From positions 1 through 64,000 of the forward strand of contig JAWUVO010000027.1 of the NCBI GenBank assembly GCA_034112325.1: a stretch of DNA of 64,000 nt. The letters are read 5' to 3'. The stretch is from Bermanella sp034112325. Its GTDB lineage: Bacteria > Pseudomonadota > Gammaproteobacteria > Pseudomonadales > Oceanobacteraceae. The notes under the pieces are model-generated. The model was not told the origin of the DNA. It was given only the letters and a program-made list of their open reading frames with translations, and made no database searches. The first letter of the stretch is position 1, and each line of letters begins with the position of its first letter. This document shows positions 44,952 to 54,590 of the stretch, one piece after another. Position numbers and translations under genes: made by a program.

Positions 44952-45734
44952 GTGAGCGATAAAAAAGTATTGATCACCCGCCCTGAGGGGCAGCAACATG
45001 GTTTAATAACAGCACTTACTGCACATAACTGGCAGTGCTTTCACGAGCCGCTTATTAGTATTGAGGCAATAATAGAAACGGATGAAGGTTTTCATGATTT
45101 AAAAAATAAAATCATGAATATCGACATTTATGACATCATCATAACGGTCACCAGCAATGCGTCGTCACTGGCCTACGAATGGATTGATCAATACTGGCCC
45201 CAGCTTCCTATTAACACCCAGTGGTTTGCAGTGGGTAAAAGTAGCGCACAGCCGCTTTTGCCATTGGGCATGGAGATTAAAAGCCCAGTAAACAAACACA
45301 GTGAAGGCTTACTAGCCTTGCCAGAACTACAGCATCTAAACGGCAAAAAAGTATTGATTTTAAGAGGTACTGGTGGCCGTGAATTAATCGCCCAGACCCT
45401 GACCCAACGCGGTGCCATTGTTAGCTACGCAGAGCTTTATCATCGCCAAGCCATTAACATAGAAAAGAGTCGGCTATCAGCTCTACTAACTGAACAACAA
45501 ATACACTATGCTTTAGTTACCAGCGGTGAAATGGCCGAACAGCTGACCAATGGGCTAACACCGTTAATTAGAAGTCAGCTTCAGTTAATTATACCTAGCC
45601 AGCGTATATACGATAATTTATTAAACATGAATCTAGTCAAAACATTTGCCGGAGTTCATGTTTGCAACAACTTAGATGCTGAACATGTAGTTACGTTTTT
45701 AGATGAGCTTTATCAGCAAACCGAAAAAGTATAA
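44952..45734 (+). CDS. hemD: Uroporphyrinogen-III synthase
   Basis: A 260-residue two-domain cytosolic enzyme that cyclises hydroxymethylbilane with inversion of ring D. The family is weakly conserved, but LITRPEGQQ near the N-terminus, WFAVGKSSAQPL, KVLILRGTGGRELI and the C-terminal VTSGEMAEQL fit. GTG start at 44952. Located 59 bases after hemC and followed by hemX. Confidence 0.94.
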   Translation: MSDKKVLITRPEGQQHGLITALTAHNWQCFHEPLISIEAIIETDEGFHDLKNKIMNIDIYDIIITVTSNASSLAYEWIDQYWPQLPINTQWFAVGKSSAQPLLPLGMEIKSPVNKHSEGLLALPELQHLNGKKVLILRGTGGRELIAQTLTQRGAIVSYAELYHRQAINIEKSRLSALLTEQQIHYALVTSGEMAEQLTNGLTPLIRSQLQLIIPSQRIYDNLLNMNLVKTFAGVHVCNNLDAEHVVTFLDELYQQTEKV

Positions 45735-45784
45735 ATCAAGCCAATATATAATGGCTTAAACACAGTTCTATATAGGATAAAATT

Positions 45785-46867
45785 GTGAGCGACCAAAACA
45801 ATAGAAGCAAAGCCGTAGCTGACTCGTCAAATATTTTATTAGATGATAAGTCCACCTCACCTAAAAACAGCAAAAACGTGCTTGCTATTATCAGCCTTAT
45901 TGTAGTGATTCTAGCTAGTGGCTTTTTCATGTATCGCATAGAAATGCTGGCACTAGAAAATAACTCATTAGAGAAACACTTAGCCATAGTCACTGAACAA
46001 AATACAAACCAAGTTCAGCAAAGCGGCCAATTCATCGAGCAACTTGAGCAAAGTAAGCAGCAGTTGAATGCAATGAATAGCCAGTTGGCTTTTATGCAGC
46101 AAACGCTAAATCAAATTCCTGGAGCACGCCTAGATGACTGGAAACTAGCCGAGGTAGAATACTTACTGCGACTAGCCAATCAAAGAGTTTCGCTACAAAA
46201 AGAAATAACGGGCGCAAGCGCTTTGTTTGATGCCGCCGACAATGTATTAGCCGCACTAGATGACCCTGCTATGACAGTGGTACGAGAAAAAATAGCTGAA
46301 GAAATGCTAATGCTGGGTAAAGCTAATTCCATTGATCAACAAGGGATATATGCAAAGCTACAAGCGTTAAAAACGGTTATTCATGAAACGATTCAACCAC
46401 CAAAAGCATTTGTTAAAAATGAAGCTATGGCTAGCACAATAAACATTGAAGAATCAAAAAACACTGGAATTATTCAACAATTACTTTCTTTAGTGAGTGT
46501 GCGTACTCGTGACAATGCATTTGATGCACCATTGGCCAGCGAACAATACCAGTTATTAGAACACAGCTTAACGTTAATGCTTGAACAAGCTCAATGGGGT
46601 TTATTAAAAGGTGATCAAGCATTGTATGAGTCCAGTCTTGAAAATGCTAAAAGCTGGATACAAAACACTTTACGACATCAGCAAGCTAATAATTTGCTAA
46701 ACCAAGTTATTTTATTAAAGTCATTACAGGTAAGCTCGACATTACCAAATGTTAGCGAGTCGTTACGCCTACTTAGACAAATAATTAAAGATCGTACTTA
46801 TGCACCAACAACTAAAACTGAAAAAGATGACGGTAAAATAAGCGTTATTAAGCAGGAGCAAGCTTAA
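45785..46867 (+). CDS. hemX: HemX inner-membrane protein
   Basis: A 360-residue protein with one N-terminal membrane helix (about residues 36-56), a coiled coil (about 60-115) and a large periplasmic helical domain with DDWKLAEVEYLLRLANQRV, typical of HemX. It was once annotated as uroporphyrinogen-III methyltransferase, but it lacks those catalytic motifs. Starts with GTG after AGGAT. Its stop overlaps the hemY start by one base. Confidence 0.93.
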   Translation: MSDQNNRSKAVADSSNILLDDKSTSPKNSKNVLAIISLIVVILASGFFMYRIEMLALENNSLEKHLAIVTEQNTNQVQQSGQFIEQLEQSKQQLNAMNSQLAFMQQTLNQIPGARLDDWKLAEVEYLLRLANQRVSLQKEITGASALFDAADNVLAALDDPAMTVVREKIAEEMLMLGKANSIDQQGIYAKLQALKTVIHETIQPPKAFVKNEAMASTINIEESKNTGIIQQLLSLVSVRTRDNAFDAPLASEQYQLLEHSLTLMLEQAQWGLLKGDQALYESSLENAKSWIQNTLRHQQANNLLNQVILLKSLQVSSTLPNVSESLRLLRQIIKDRTYAPTTKTEKDDGKISVIKQEQA

Positions 46868-48090
46868 TGAGTAAACGTCTGCTTTTATTGATCGCTTTAC
46901 TATTTATAGGTACGTTGCTTGGTTACTACATGTTACAAGGCAGTGGTTACGTTTTAATAAGTTTTCAGCAATGGGTTATTGAGACCAGCCTTTGGGTCTT
47001 TTTATTATTGTTAACTAGCGCTATCTTAGTGATTTATGGCGGCATGCAACTTGCCATTTCAATTATAGCTTCTCCGCAAGCTATTAAAAATTGGCGAGAA
47101 CAACGCAGTGCAAAAAGTGCCATTGGTAAAACTGTTAAAGGCTTAATCTATCTTGCTGAAGGTGATGTGAAAAATAGCGAGAAATTATTAATGGCCGGCG
47201 CTCATGGTAATGGCAAAATAATAAACTATTTAGCTGCTGCAAGGGCGGCACAAATTGCTGGCGATTATGAACGCAGTGATAACTTTATGACTCAAGCAGC
47301 AAAAAGTACCAAGGGCGCCGATTTAGCTGTTGGATTGCAGCAGGCACAGCTTCAGTTAGAGCGAGAGCAGTTTGAACAATGCCTAGCCACTTGCCTACGT
47401 TTAAAAAAACAATTTCCTAAAAATCAAAACGTCAGCAAAATGTTAATGAAAGCGCACATGAAGCTTAACGACTGGAAAGCCGTTTTAGATATTTTACCGG
47501 GTATTAATAAACATAAATTCTTGGCGAACAAAGAACTGGCTAATTTAGAAATTACCGCTTATGGCAAATTGATTGAACATATGATTCGATCACGGGATAG
47601 CAGTAGTAAAGATCCAGAGGCATTATTAGAAGTTTGGAAAAGTATTCCAAAAAATACTTTAAAGAATTTAGATTTTGCCCCATTAGCCCATGCATTTATT
47701 GAACATTTAATGCAACTTGGTGCCGATGAAATAGCTGAGCAACAATTACGCCGAATCTTACCATTTCATTTTACTCCCGAACTGGTTAATTTATATGGGT
47801 GGATTAAGAGCAGCAAACCAAAACTGCAATTATTGTTTGCTCAAGATCAGTTAAAACAACGCCCTAACGATGCAGGGCTATTATTAGCACTTGGGCGCAT
47901 TAGCATGCGTAATGAACAGTTCCCCCAAGCTCAAGATTATTTTGAAGCCAGCTTAGCTCAACAGAATAATGCTGAGATTCGATGTGAATTAAGTCGTTTG
48001 TATTTGGCCAAGCACGAAGACGAAAAGGCATTAGAAATGCTTAGACAAGGGTTAGGGTTAGAACTGCCAGAGCTGCCACTTCCCAATTAA
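46867..48090 (+). CDS. hemY: HemY-like TPR membrane protein
   Basis: A 407-residue protein with two N-terminal membrane helices (about residues 5-22 and 40-62) and a C-terminal TPR superhelix (about 85-400; LLALGRISMRNEQFPQAQDYFEASL). This is the gammaproteobacterial HemY of the hemCDXY operon. It is not the protoporphyrinogen oxidase also called HemY. Its role in haem synthesis is regulatory or structural and not fully defined. Confidence 0.94.
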   Translation: MSKRLLLLIALLFIGTLLGYYMLQGSGYVLISFQQWVIETSLWVFLLLLTSAILVIYGGMQLAISIIASPQAIKNWREQRSAKSAIGKTVKGLIYLAEGDVKNSEKLLMAGAHGNGKIINYLAAARAAQIAGDYERSDNFMTQAAKSTKGADLAVGLQQAQLQLEREQFEQCLATCLRLKKQFPKNQNVSKMLMKAHMKLNDWKAVLDILPGINKHKFLANKELANLEITAYGKLIEHMIRSRDSSSKDPEALLEVWKSIPKNTLKNLDFAPLAHAFIEHLMQLGADEIAEQQLRRILPFHFTPELVNLYGWIKSSKPKLQLLFAQDQLKQRPNDAGLLLALGRISMRNEQFPQAQDYFEASLAQQNNAEIRCELSRLYLAKHEDEKALEMLRQGLGLELPELPLPN

Positions 48091-48115
48091 TACCTTAAAA
48101 ATTTAATCTTTAGAC

Positions 48116-48148
48116 AAAAAAATAGCGAACAATGTTCGCTATTTTTTT
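48116..48148. terminator. Bidirectional terminator after hemY
   Basis: AAAAAAATAGCGAAC (48116-48130) and GTTCGCTATTTTTTT (48134-48148) form a perfect 15-bp stem with a 3-base loop. It ends the hemCDXY operon and serves the converging small gene. Confidence 0.93.
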
Positions 48149-48167
48149 AGTTACTAGGTTGCTTACT

Positions 48168-48527
48168 CTAGTCACCAACAGACATGCTGTTAGCTTCTAA
48201 ACTATCTTTATCAAAGTCTACTCCAATAATAGGCTGGCCTTTCCTATCACCTTTTTCAGAAAACCAGTACACCGATAGCTCACCATCGCCAACTAAAATC
48301 ATAGGTGCTTCTAGATCATCTATGTATTGGATGTTGTTAGCTGGTTTATTGTCCTCGATAAACTCTAACGAACGTTCAACCAATGCCACATAATTAGCTT
48401 CAATCAACTGACCGTAAGCTAAAAGATCGTCAGCTGAAATAGGCTTGTCTATTGATACAGTCAACTCTGCGTGATTATAAGTTAGCACCGTATCAAAGCG
48501 ATCGTCGTATTCTGTAAATTGGTCCAT
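48168..48527 (-). CDS. Hypothetical acidic protein
   Basis: A 119-residue acidic soluble protein without signal peptide or membrane segment. It mixes strands and helices (DTVLTYNHAELTVSI, DDLLAYGQLIEANYVALVERSL). I do not recognise a family. Being complete, with a free-standing position between a terminator and a thioesterase gene, it is probably real. Confidence 0.6.
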   Translation of the reverse strand: MDQFTEYDDRFDTVLTYNHAELTVSIDKPISADDLLAYGQLIEANYVALVERSLEFIEDNKPANNIQYIDDLEAPMILVGDGELSVYWFSEKGDRKGQPIIGVDFDKDSLEANSMSVGD

Positions 48528-48587
48528 GGGCCTAACTCTTGTTATTCATAATAATTTGGCGCATTTTAACAGGGTAATTATATTTAG

Positions 48588-49049
48588 CTAGCCGCACATA
48601 TAAGTGCCGGTGCCCACTGCAATTAACTCGTCGATTTCATTTTTAAATTCCATACGAGTAACTGCAACTTTTGATCCAATTCTTAAGATACTGGCCGAAG
48701 CAAAAAACTCTTTGCCCTTGCCAGGTCTTAAATAGTCTACTCGCATGTCAATGGTACCCAGTTTAGATAAGCTTTTTATACGCTCTTCTTTTGGTAGGTC
48801 ACTCTTCCGAGCATAGGCACCGACTAATGCGGCAGTACCTCCCGCTACGTCTAACGCAGAGGCAATCACACCGCCATGTAATATACCCTGCAACCAGTTA
48901 CCCACCAGCTCGTCTCGCATTTCTATTTTAAATACAATCTCATCGGCGTTAAAACTTTTAACTTTTAAACCAATCAGTTTATTAAAAGGAATTTGCTCCA
49001 TGAAATTTAACGCTAGATTAAGTTCGGCTTCATTGAATTCTGTTTTCAT
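48588..49049 (-). CDS. Hotdog-fold thioesterase (PaaI/YigI-like)
   Basis: A 153-residue single hotdog domain. HGGVIASALDVAGG is the signature segment of the PaaI/YbaW-type acyl-CoA thioesterase superfamily, with the acidic catalytic residue expected in the following helix (Asp here). Substrate unknown. Lies 12 bases after the flavoprotein stop on the same strand, so probably cotranscribed with it. Confidence 0.87.
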   Translation of the reverse strand: MKTEFNEAELNLALNFMEQIPFNKLIGLKVKSFNADEIVFKIEMRDELVGNWLQGILHGGVIASALDVAGGTAALVGAYARKSDLPKEERIKSLSKLGTIDMRVDYLRPGKGKEFFASASILRIGSKVAVTRMEFKNEIDELIAVGTGTYMCG

Positions 49050-49061
49050 TAGTTTCGCTTA

Positions 49062-51188
49062 TTATTTTCTTCTGCGAGTATGCAGTTTTTCTACAATTTT
49101 AAGTAGACCTTGAGGGGCATGGTTACGCTTCCATTCGCCAGCTACATACTTATTAGCCTCCATCATAGTTGGATAAGCATGGATAGTGCCCAGCAGCTTG
49201 TTAAGCCCCAAACCATGACGCATGGCTAATACAAACTCAGCATTTAACTCACCAGCCATAGCACCCACTATTGTGGCACCTAAAATCTTATCTTTGCCTG
49301 GTACGGTAAGTACCTTTACAAAGCCAGTAGCAACTTGATCTACAATCGCTCGATCTAATTCTGCCATTTCGAATTTGGTTACTTCGTAAGGAATACCCTT
49401 TGCTTTAGCATCGGTTTCATTCAAACCCACGCGGCCAATTTGTGGGTCTGTGTAGGTCGCCCAAGGTATAACTGAATAATCGGTTTTGAATTTTTTGAAG
49501 TGACCAAACAGTGCATTTACACTTGCATACCAAGCTTCGTGGGCTGAAACGTGGGTAAATTGATAGCCCCCAATCACATCGCCTACAGCATAAACACCGG
49601 GTGTAGTGGTTTCTAAATATTCGTCAACTTGGATGAATCCACGCTCATCTAACTGCACGTCTATATTTTCTAATCCATATCCGGTGACGTTAGCTTCGCG
49701 GCCAACAGCCATTAACATGTCGTCGAAGGTAATTTCTTGCTGACCGTCTGGCCCTTCAATCACTGCTGTTTTAATGCCGTCTACAAGTTTAAATTCAACC
49801 GGTTTAAAGCCCGACATAAGATTTATGCCGTCTTCAGAAAATTGCTTGCTCACATGTTCAATTACATCAGCATCTTCACGCCCAAGTATATGTGGCGCTG
49901 GATCTAACATAATTACTTGGCTACCTAAACGCTGAAAGCTTTGCGCTAACTCACAACCAATAGGACCTGCTCCAACCACTAACAGAGTTTTAGGTTGCTG
50001 CTTAATTTCCCATAACGTATCTGAGGTGTAATAACCCACGTCATCGATACCCGGTATAGGGAATACTTTAGGACGGCCACCTGCTGCAATAACAATATTT
50101 CTAGCGGTTCTAGTTTCTTTGCCATCGGCTGTTTCAATTTCAACTGTCCATGGATTAATAATAGTCGCGGAGCCTATTACGCAATTAACTCCTAGACCAG
50201 TGTAACGCTCTACGCTGTCATGAGGTTCAACCAACGCTATACCATCATGTACCGATTTCATGACCTGCTGGAAGTCAACTTTAACCTCTCCTACGTTCAC
50301 ACCTACTTTACTGGCATGACGGGCTTCATGGGCCAAACTGGCGGCGTGAATGATAGCTTTAGATGGCACGCAGCCTGTATTCAGGCAATCGCCACCCATT
50401 TTGTGCTTTTCAATTAATGTTACTTTAGCTTTTGTCGCTGCAGCAATATAACTACTTACCAGTCCACCTGCTCCGGCACCAATCACTAATAAGTTGTCAT
50501 CGAATTTACTTGGACGGTTATACACCTTTAAAGCACGATTCTTTTTCACCTTGCCTAATATGGTTCGTGCTATCCATGGAAATATTGCCAGTAGTACAAA
50601 GCTGCCTAAAATACCTGGGGTTAAGATACCTGAAAATGAAAGTTCGTTAAGCTGTCCTAACTGCGCCCCTGCATTAACAAATACAGCTGTACCAGCCAAC
50701 ATACCAACTTGGCTTACCCAATAAAATGTCCATGCACGAATTGGCATTAAACCCATTACAAGGTTAATAACAAAAAACGGCACCACTGGAATTAAGCGTA
50801 AAGTGAATAGATAAAAAGCTCCGTCTTTTTCAACACCTGCGTTAATGGTTTTTAAATAGCCGCCAAATTTAGTTTGTACCCAGTCTTTTAATAACAGCCG
50901 GGTCATTAAAAATGCCAACGTAGCACCTAATGTACTCGCAAAGCTTATGAGTAATAAACCCCAGCCCAAGCCAAAGATAGCGCCACCAATGAGAGTTAAC
51001 GCTGCGGCTCCTGGGATCGATAAAGACGTGGCGACCACATAAACGCTAAAAAATATGGCGGCGGTGAGCAGTGGGTCTGACTGAAATAGATTCTGATAAA
51101 ATTCGGGTAATAGATATTGCTGAGCGTCAAAAACAACAATGGCACTAATAATTGCGGCTATAACCCCAATAATAATAAGCTTTTTCAT
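49062..51188 (-). CDS. Membrane-anchored flavoprotein disulfide reductase: TVP38/DedA-like domain fused to mercuric-reductase-like domain
   Basis: A 708-residue fusion. Residues 1-215 form a TVP38/SNARE-associated (DedA-like) membrane domain with about six helices (RLIPVVPFFVINLVMGL is its core motif). Residues 230-700 form a class-I pyridine-nucleotide disulfide oxidoreductase: FAD site GAGAGG 237-242, redox pair C268/C273 (GGDCLNTGCVPSK), NAD site VVGAGPIGCELAQS, second FAD motif VYAVGDV and C-terminal HAYPTMMEA. The N-terminal Cys-rich domain of true MerA is absent. Electron acceptor is unknown; a quinone or membrane thiol partner is possible. Confidence 0.92.
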   Translation of the reverse strand: MKKLIIIGVIAAIISAIVVFDAQQYLLPEFYQNLFQSDPLLTAAIFFSVYVVATSLSIPGAAALTLIGGAIFGLGWGLLLISFASTLGATLAFLMTRLLLKDWVQTKFGGYLKTINAGVEKDGAFYLFTLRLIPVVPFFVINLVMGLMPIRAWTFYWVSQVGMLAGTAVFVNAGAQLGQLNELSFSGILTPGILGSFVLLAIFPWIARTILGKVKKNRALKVYNRPSKFDDNLLVIGAGAGGLVSSYIAAATKAKVTLIEKHKMGGDCLNTGCVPSKAIIHAASLAHEARHASKVGVNVGEVKVDFQQVMKSVHDGIALVEPHDSVERYTGLGVNCVIGSATIINPWTVEIETADGKETRTARNIVIAAGGRPKVFPIPGIDDVGYYTSDTLWEIKQQPKTLLVVGAGPIGCELAQSFQRLGSQVIMLDPAPHILGREDADVIEHVSKQFSEDGINLMSGFKPVEFKLVDGIKTAVIEGPDGQQEITFDDMLMAVGREANVTGYGLENIDVQLDERGFIQVDEYLETTTPGVYAVGDVIGGYQFTHVSAHEAWYASVNALFGHFKKFKTDYSVIPWATYTDPQIGRVGLNETDAKAKGIPYEVTKFEMAELDRAIVDQVATGFVKVLTVPGKDKILGATIVGAMAGELNAEFVLAMRHGLGLNKLLGTIHAYPTMMEANKYVAGEWKRNHAPQGLLKIVEKLHTRRRK

Positions 51189-51335
51189 TTAAAGGTGTTC
51201 CAATATGAATTTATCTTGAGACTAGCATAAAGGCTAATTGGTTCATGTAACACCATGAATAGCTGCATTTTTTGCTAAGTATCACTAAACTGAAACATAA
51301 TTGAGTTAAAATCAGCATGATGTTCAGCCTTACAG

Positions 51336-51341
51336 TATAAT
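51336..51341 (+). promoter_or_regulatory. -10 element upstream of hemB
   Basis: Consensus TATAAT lies 40 bases before the chosen hemB ATG. The -35 region 17 bases upstream (CAGCAT) matches poorly, so the element may need an activator or be fortuitous. Confidence 0.4.
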
Positions 51342-51380
51342 AATAGGCATATATAGCATCAGTAATATTTGGAACACGAC

Positions 51381-52391
51381 ATGGCTTTTTCTGACGGACA
51401 ACGTATTTTTCCACTATCTCGTATGCGCCGAATGCGTGCAGACAACTTTAGTCGCAGCTTAATGCGTGAAAACGTTTTGACCCCCAGCGACTTAATTTTT
51501 CCAATGTTCATAATCGATGGTAAAAATAAGCGTGAAACTATTGCCTCTATGCCGGGTATTGAGCGCCTATCTATTGATTTAGCAGTGGCAGAATGTAAAT
51601 TTTTAAGTTCTTTAGGCATACCAGCCGTTGCATTGTTTCCAGTCACGCCGCTTGAACACAAAACATTATTAGCTGAAGAGTCTTACAACCCTAATGGTAT
51701 TGCCCAACGAGCGGTAAAAGCGATTAAAGATGCTTGCCCTGAAATGGGAGTGATTACTGACGTGGCACTAGATCCTTTTACTACCCATGGTCAAGACGGC
51801 ATAATTGATGATAAAGGCTATGTGCTCAACGACATAACGGTTGAAACACTGATGAAACAGGCTGTAAGTCATGCTAACGCAGGGGCCGATATAGTAGCGC
51901 CAAGCGATATGATGGACGGCCGAGTTTTAATGATTCGTGAAGCACTGGAAGAAGAGAATCATGTAAATACTCGCATTCTGGCCTACAGTGCTAAATATGC
52001 ATCAGCTTATTATGGCCCATTCCGCGACGCCGTTGGCAGTGCCGGTAACCTAGGTAAAGGCAATAAATTTACCTATCAAATGGACCCAGCAAACAGTAAT
52101 GAAGCACTGCACGAAGTAGGCTTAGATTTGGCCGAAGGCGCTGACATGATTATGATAAAACCGGGCATGCCATATTTAGATATCGTTAAATCAGTTAAAG
52201 ATGAATTTAAAGCCCCTACATTTGTCTATCAGGTGTCTGGTGAATATGCCATGCACATGGCTGCATTCCAGAATGGCTGGTTAGATAAAGACAGCACCAT
52301 GTTAGAAAGTCTAATGTGCTTCAAGCGTGCTGGAGCCGATGCCATACTCACGTATTTTGCTAAAGATGCGGCCATTTTACTCAACAAGTAA
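51381..52391 (+). CDS. hemB: Delta-aminolevulinic acid dehydratase (porphobilinogen synthase)
   Basis: Condenses two 5-aminolevulinates to porphobilinogen. The two active-site lysines lie in YSAKYASAYYGPF and MIKPGMPYLD. The metal region reads VALDPFTTHGQDG without the cysteines of the zinc enzymes, as in Mg-dependent Pseudomonas-type HemB. The frame is open from TTG 51369, but ATG 51381 has GGAA at 6-base spacing and gives about 336 residues, near the Pseudomonas length. Followed by ppk1 as in Pseudomonas. Confidence 0.97.
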   Translation: MAFSDGQRIFPLSRMRRMRADNFSRSLMRENVLTPSDLIFPMFIIDGKNKRETIASMPGIERLSIDLAVAECKFLSSLGIPAVALFPVTPLEHKTLLAEESYNPNGIAQRAVKAIKDACPEMGVITDVALDPFTTHGQDGIIDDKGYVLNDITVETLMKQAVSHANAGADIVAPSDMMDGRVLMIREALEEENHVNTRILAYSAKYASAYYGPFRDAVGSAGNLGKGNKFTYQMDPANSNEALHEVGLDLAEGADMIMIKPGMPYLDIVKSVKDEFKAPTFVYQVSGEYAMHMAAFQNGWLDKDSTMLESLMCFKRAGADAILTYFAKDAAILLNK

Positions 52392-52449
52392 TGACATACT
52401 GAATTATCGAAAGATAGAATAATAGAATTGAAAAGTATTAAGGATAATA

Positions 52450-54543
52450 ATGAGTAACCCTATCGAATCATTGAACGAAGAAATTGACTTACAGTCTCCC
52501 GGTTATTATTCCAATCGTGAGCTTAGTCATTTACAGTTTAATATTCGAGTGCTTGAGCAAGCACTGGATGAAACTCATCCGTTACTAAATCGCTTAATGT
52601 TTTTATGTATTTTTTCTAGCAACCTAGATGAATTTTTTGAAGTTAGGGTTGCCGACCTTAAAAAGCAACTGGCTTTTAGCCGTGAGATGCCTGGTCCAGA
52701 TGGTGTTGCGCCCGCCGAAGTGCTTGAGCAAATTTATCATTTAACAAAAGAGACCGTAGAACGTCAATATCATGTGTTAAATGATCAACTGATCCCACAA
52801 TTAGAAGCTGAAAACATTCGCTTTATTCGTCGCGGTGAATGGACTCCTAAACAAAAAAAATGGGTAAAAAAATATTTCGATGAGCAAATACAGCCAGTTA
52901 TTAGCCCCATTGGTTTAGACCCGGCCCACCCATTTCCACGACTAGTGAATAAATCACTAAACTTTATTGTAGACCTAGAAGGTAAAGATGCATTTGGTCG
53001 AAATACCGGTTTAGCATTAATACCGGCCCCACGTTCGTTACCTAGAATTAATCGTCTGCCCGATGATATTTGTGATGGCGGTGACAACTATGTATTTTTA
53101 TCCTCTATGATCCATCAATTTGCTGATGAACTATTCCCAGGAATGAAGGTAAAAGGTTGTTATCAATTTCGCATAACACGTAATGCAGACTTAACGTTTA
53201 ATCAAGAAGACGTAGCTGATTTAGCCAGCGCATTGCAAGGCGAGTTACATGCCCGTCATTACGGTGATGCTGTTAGGCTAGAAGTCGCAGATAATTGTCC
53301 AGAAGAGCTTTGGCAGTTCCTGTTAACTAAATTTAATTTATCTGAGCAAGATATTTACCGCGTGAATGGACTGGTTAATGTGCATAGGCTAATGGCCGTT
53401 GCCGCTGGTGCCGAACGACCCGAACTGCGCTACCCAGCGTTTACACCCAGCATTCCAAAAGGCTTGATTGGTAAAAAAGACTATTTTGAAGCCATTAAAA
53501 AAAGCGACCAACTGTTATTACATCCGTTTCAAAGTTTTACTCCCGTAGTCGATCTGATTCGTACTGCCGCACAAGATCCACAAGTACTTGCAATAAAACA
53601 AACCTTGTATCGTACGGGTGCTACATCTGAAATTGTAAATGCTTTAGTAGATGCCGCACGTAAAGGCAAAGAAGTTACAGTGGTAATTGAATTACGTGCA
53701 CGCTTTGACGAAGAAGAAAATCTTTATCTCGCTAACCGCTTACAAGAAGCGGGAGCCGTAGTAGTGTATGGGGTAGTGGGATATAAAACACATACTAAGA
53801 TGATGCTGATTGTACGTCGTGAGAATAAAAAACTACGTCGTTATGTTCACTTAGGTACCGGTAATTATCATGCAGGCAATGCCAGACTTTATACAGATTA
53901 CAGTTTATTAACGTCGTCTGACGACATAACGGAAGATGTGCACAAGGTATTCCAACAACTGACTGGAATGGGAAAGGCTTTAAGCATAAAGAAAATTTAT
54001 CATGCACCTTTTACCCTGCATAAAAGTTTAATGACCTTAATAGCTAAAGAAACTGATAATGCTAAAGCTGGTAAAGCCGCGCGTATAATTGTTAAAGTAA
54101 ATTCATTAACCGAACCTAAACTGATACAAGCTCTCTATCAAGCTAGCCAAGCTGGAGTAAAAGTTAACTGTATTGTAAGAGGTATGTGTCGTTTATTACC
54201 AGGTATTGCAGGTGTCAGTGAAAATATCGAAGTTCGTAGCATTATTGGCCGATTTTTAGAACACTCTCGAGTTTATTATTTTGAGAATAATGGCTCTGCT
54301 AAAGTATTTTGTGCCAGCGCTGATTGGATGGAACGTAATTTATTTAAACGGGTTGAAACCTGTTTTCCAATAGATAATGCCACTTGGTCTAGCCGAGTAA
54401 TATCAGAATTAGAATTGTATCTACAAGATAACTGCCAAAGCTGGATCTTACAATCTGATGGGTCTTATATTAAGTCTGAACCCAAAGAGGGTGAAGAACG
54501 TATTAGCGCGCAGCAAACACTACTAGAAACATTGGGGGCATAG
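52450..54543 (+). CDS. ppk1: Polyphosphate kinase
   Basis: Peripheral membrane enzyme that polymerises ATP gamma-phosphates into polyphosphate. The 697-residue product has all four PPK1 domains. YSNRELSHLQFN opens it, the two catalytic His segments are KTHTKMMLIVRR and GRFLEHSRVYYFEN, and HLGTGNYHAGNARLYTDY is the nucleotide region. Full length. Lies 58 bases after hemB. Confidence 0.98.
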   Translation: MSNPIESLNEEIDLQSPGYYSNRELSHLQFNIRVLEQALDETHPLLNRLMFLCIFSSNLDEFFEVRVADLKKQLAFSREMPGPDGVAPAEVLEQIYHLTKETVERQYHVLNDQLIPQLEAENIRFIRRGEWTPKQKKWVKKYFDEQIQPVISPIGLDPAHPFPRLVNKSLNFIVDLEGKDAFGRNTGLALIPAPRSLPRINRLPDDICDGGDNYVFLSSMIHQFADELFPGMKVKGCYQFRITRNADLTFNQEDVADLASALQGELHARHYGDAVRLEVADNCPEELWQFLLTKFNLSEQDIYRVNGLVNVHRLMAVAAGAERPELRYPAFTPSIPKGLIGKKDYFEAIKKSDQLLLHPFQSFTPVVDLIRTAAQDPQVLAIKQTLYRTGATSEIVNALVDAARKGKEVTVVIELRARFDEEENLYLANRLQEAGAVVVYGVVGYKTHTKMMLIVRRENKKLRRYVHLGTGNYHAGNARLYTDYSLLTSSDDITEDVHKVFQQLTGMGKALSIKKIYHAPFTLHKSLMTLIAKETDNAKAGKAARIIVKVNSLTEPKLIQALYQASQAGVKVNCIVRGMCRLLPGIAGVSENIEVRSIIGRFLEHSRVYYFENNGSAKVFCASADWMERNLFKRVETCFPIDNATWSSRVISELELYLQDNCQSWILQSDGSYIKSEPKEGEERISAQQTLLETLGA

Positions 54544-54564
54544 CAGCCTATAGTTTAGGCTGCT
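54542..54564 (+). terminator. Hairpin at the ppk1 stop codon
   Basis: AGCAGCCTA (54542-54550) and TAGGCTGCT (54556-54564) form a perfect 9-bp stem with a 5-base loop that starts inside the TAG stop codon. Only a weak T-rich stretch follows (GTGATATTTATT), so it could be a leaky terminator or attenuator between ppk1 and the PPTase gene. Confidence 0.55.
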
Positions 54565-54576
54565 GTGATATTTATT

Positions 54577-54590
54577 AGGAGAAAAATATC
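54577..54590 (+). promoter_or_regulatory. Strong Shine-Dalgarno before an ATC codon in the PPTase frame
   Basis: AGGAG (54577-54581) is followed after six bases by ATC, which is in frame with the PPTase; the frame's upstream stop TAG overlaps the start of this site. No ATG, GTG or TTG occurs in frame between here and 54633. It decides whether translation begins at a rare start codon. Confidence 0.45.

Noticed and set aside
46867..48090. Reading hemY as protoporphyrinogen oxidase
   Set aside because: The protein has two membrane helices and TPR repeats and no FAD-binding motif, so it is the hemCDXY-type HemY.
50220..50724. Three overlapping plus-strand frames within the flavoprotein gene
   Set aside because: All lie antisense to a conserved coding sequence and show no protein-like pattern.
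51211..51414. Minus-strand frame overlapping the hemB promoter and 5' end
   Set aside because: It overlaps the hemB start, has no ribosome binding site and encodes no recognisable domain.
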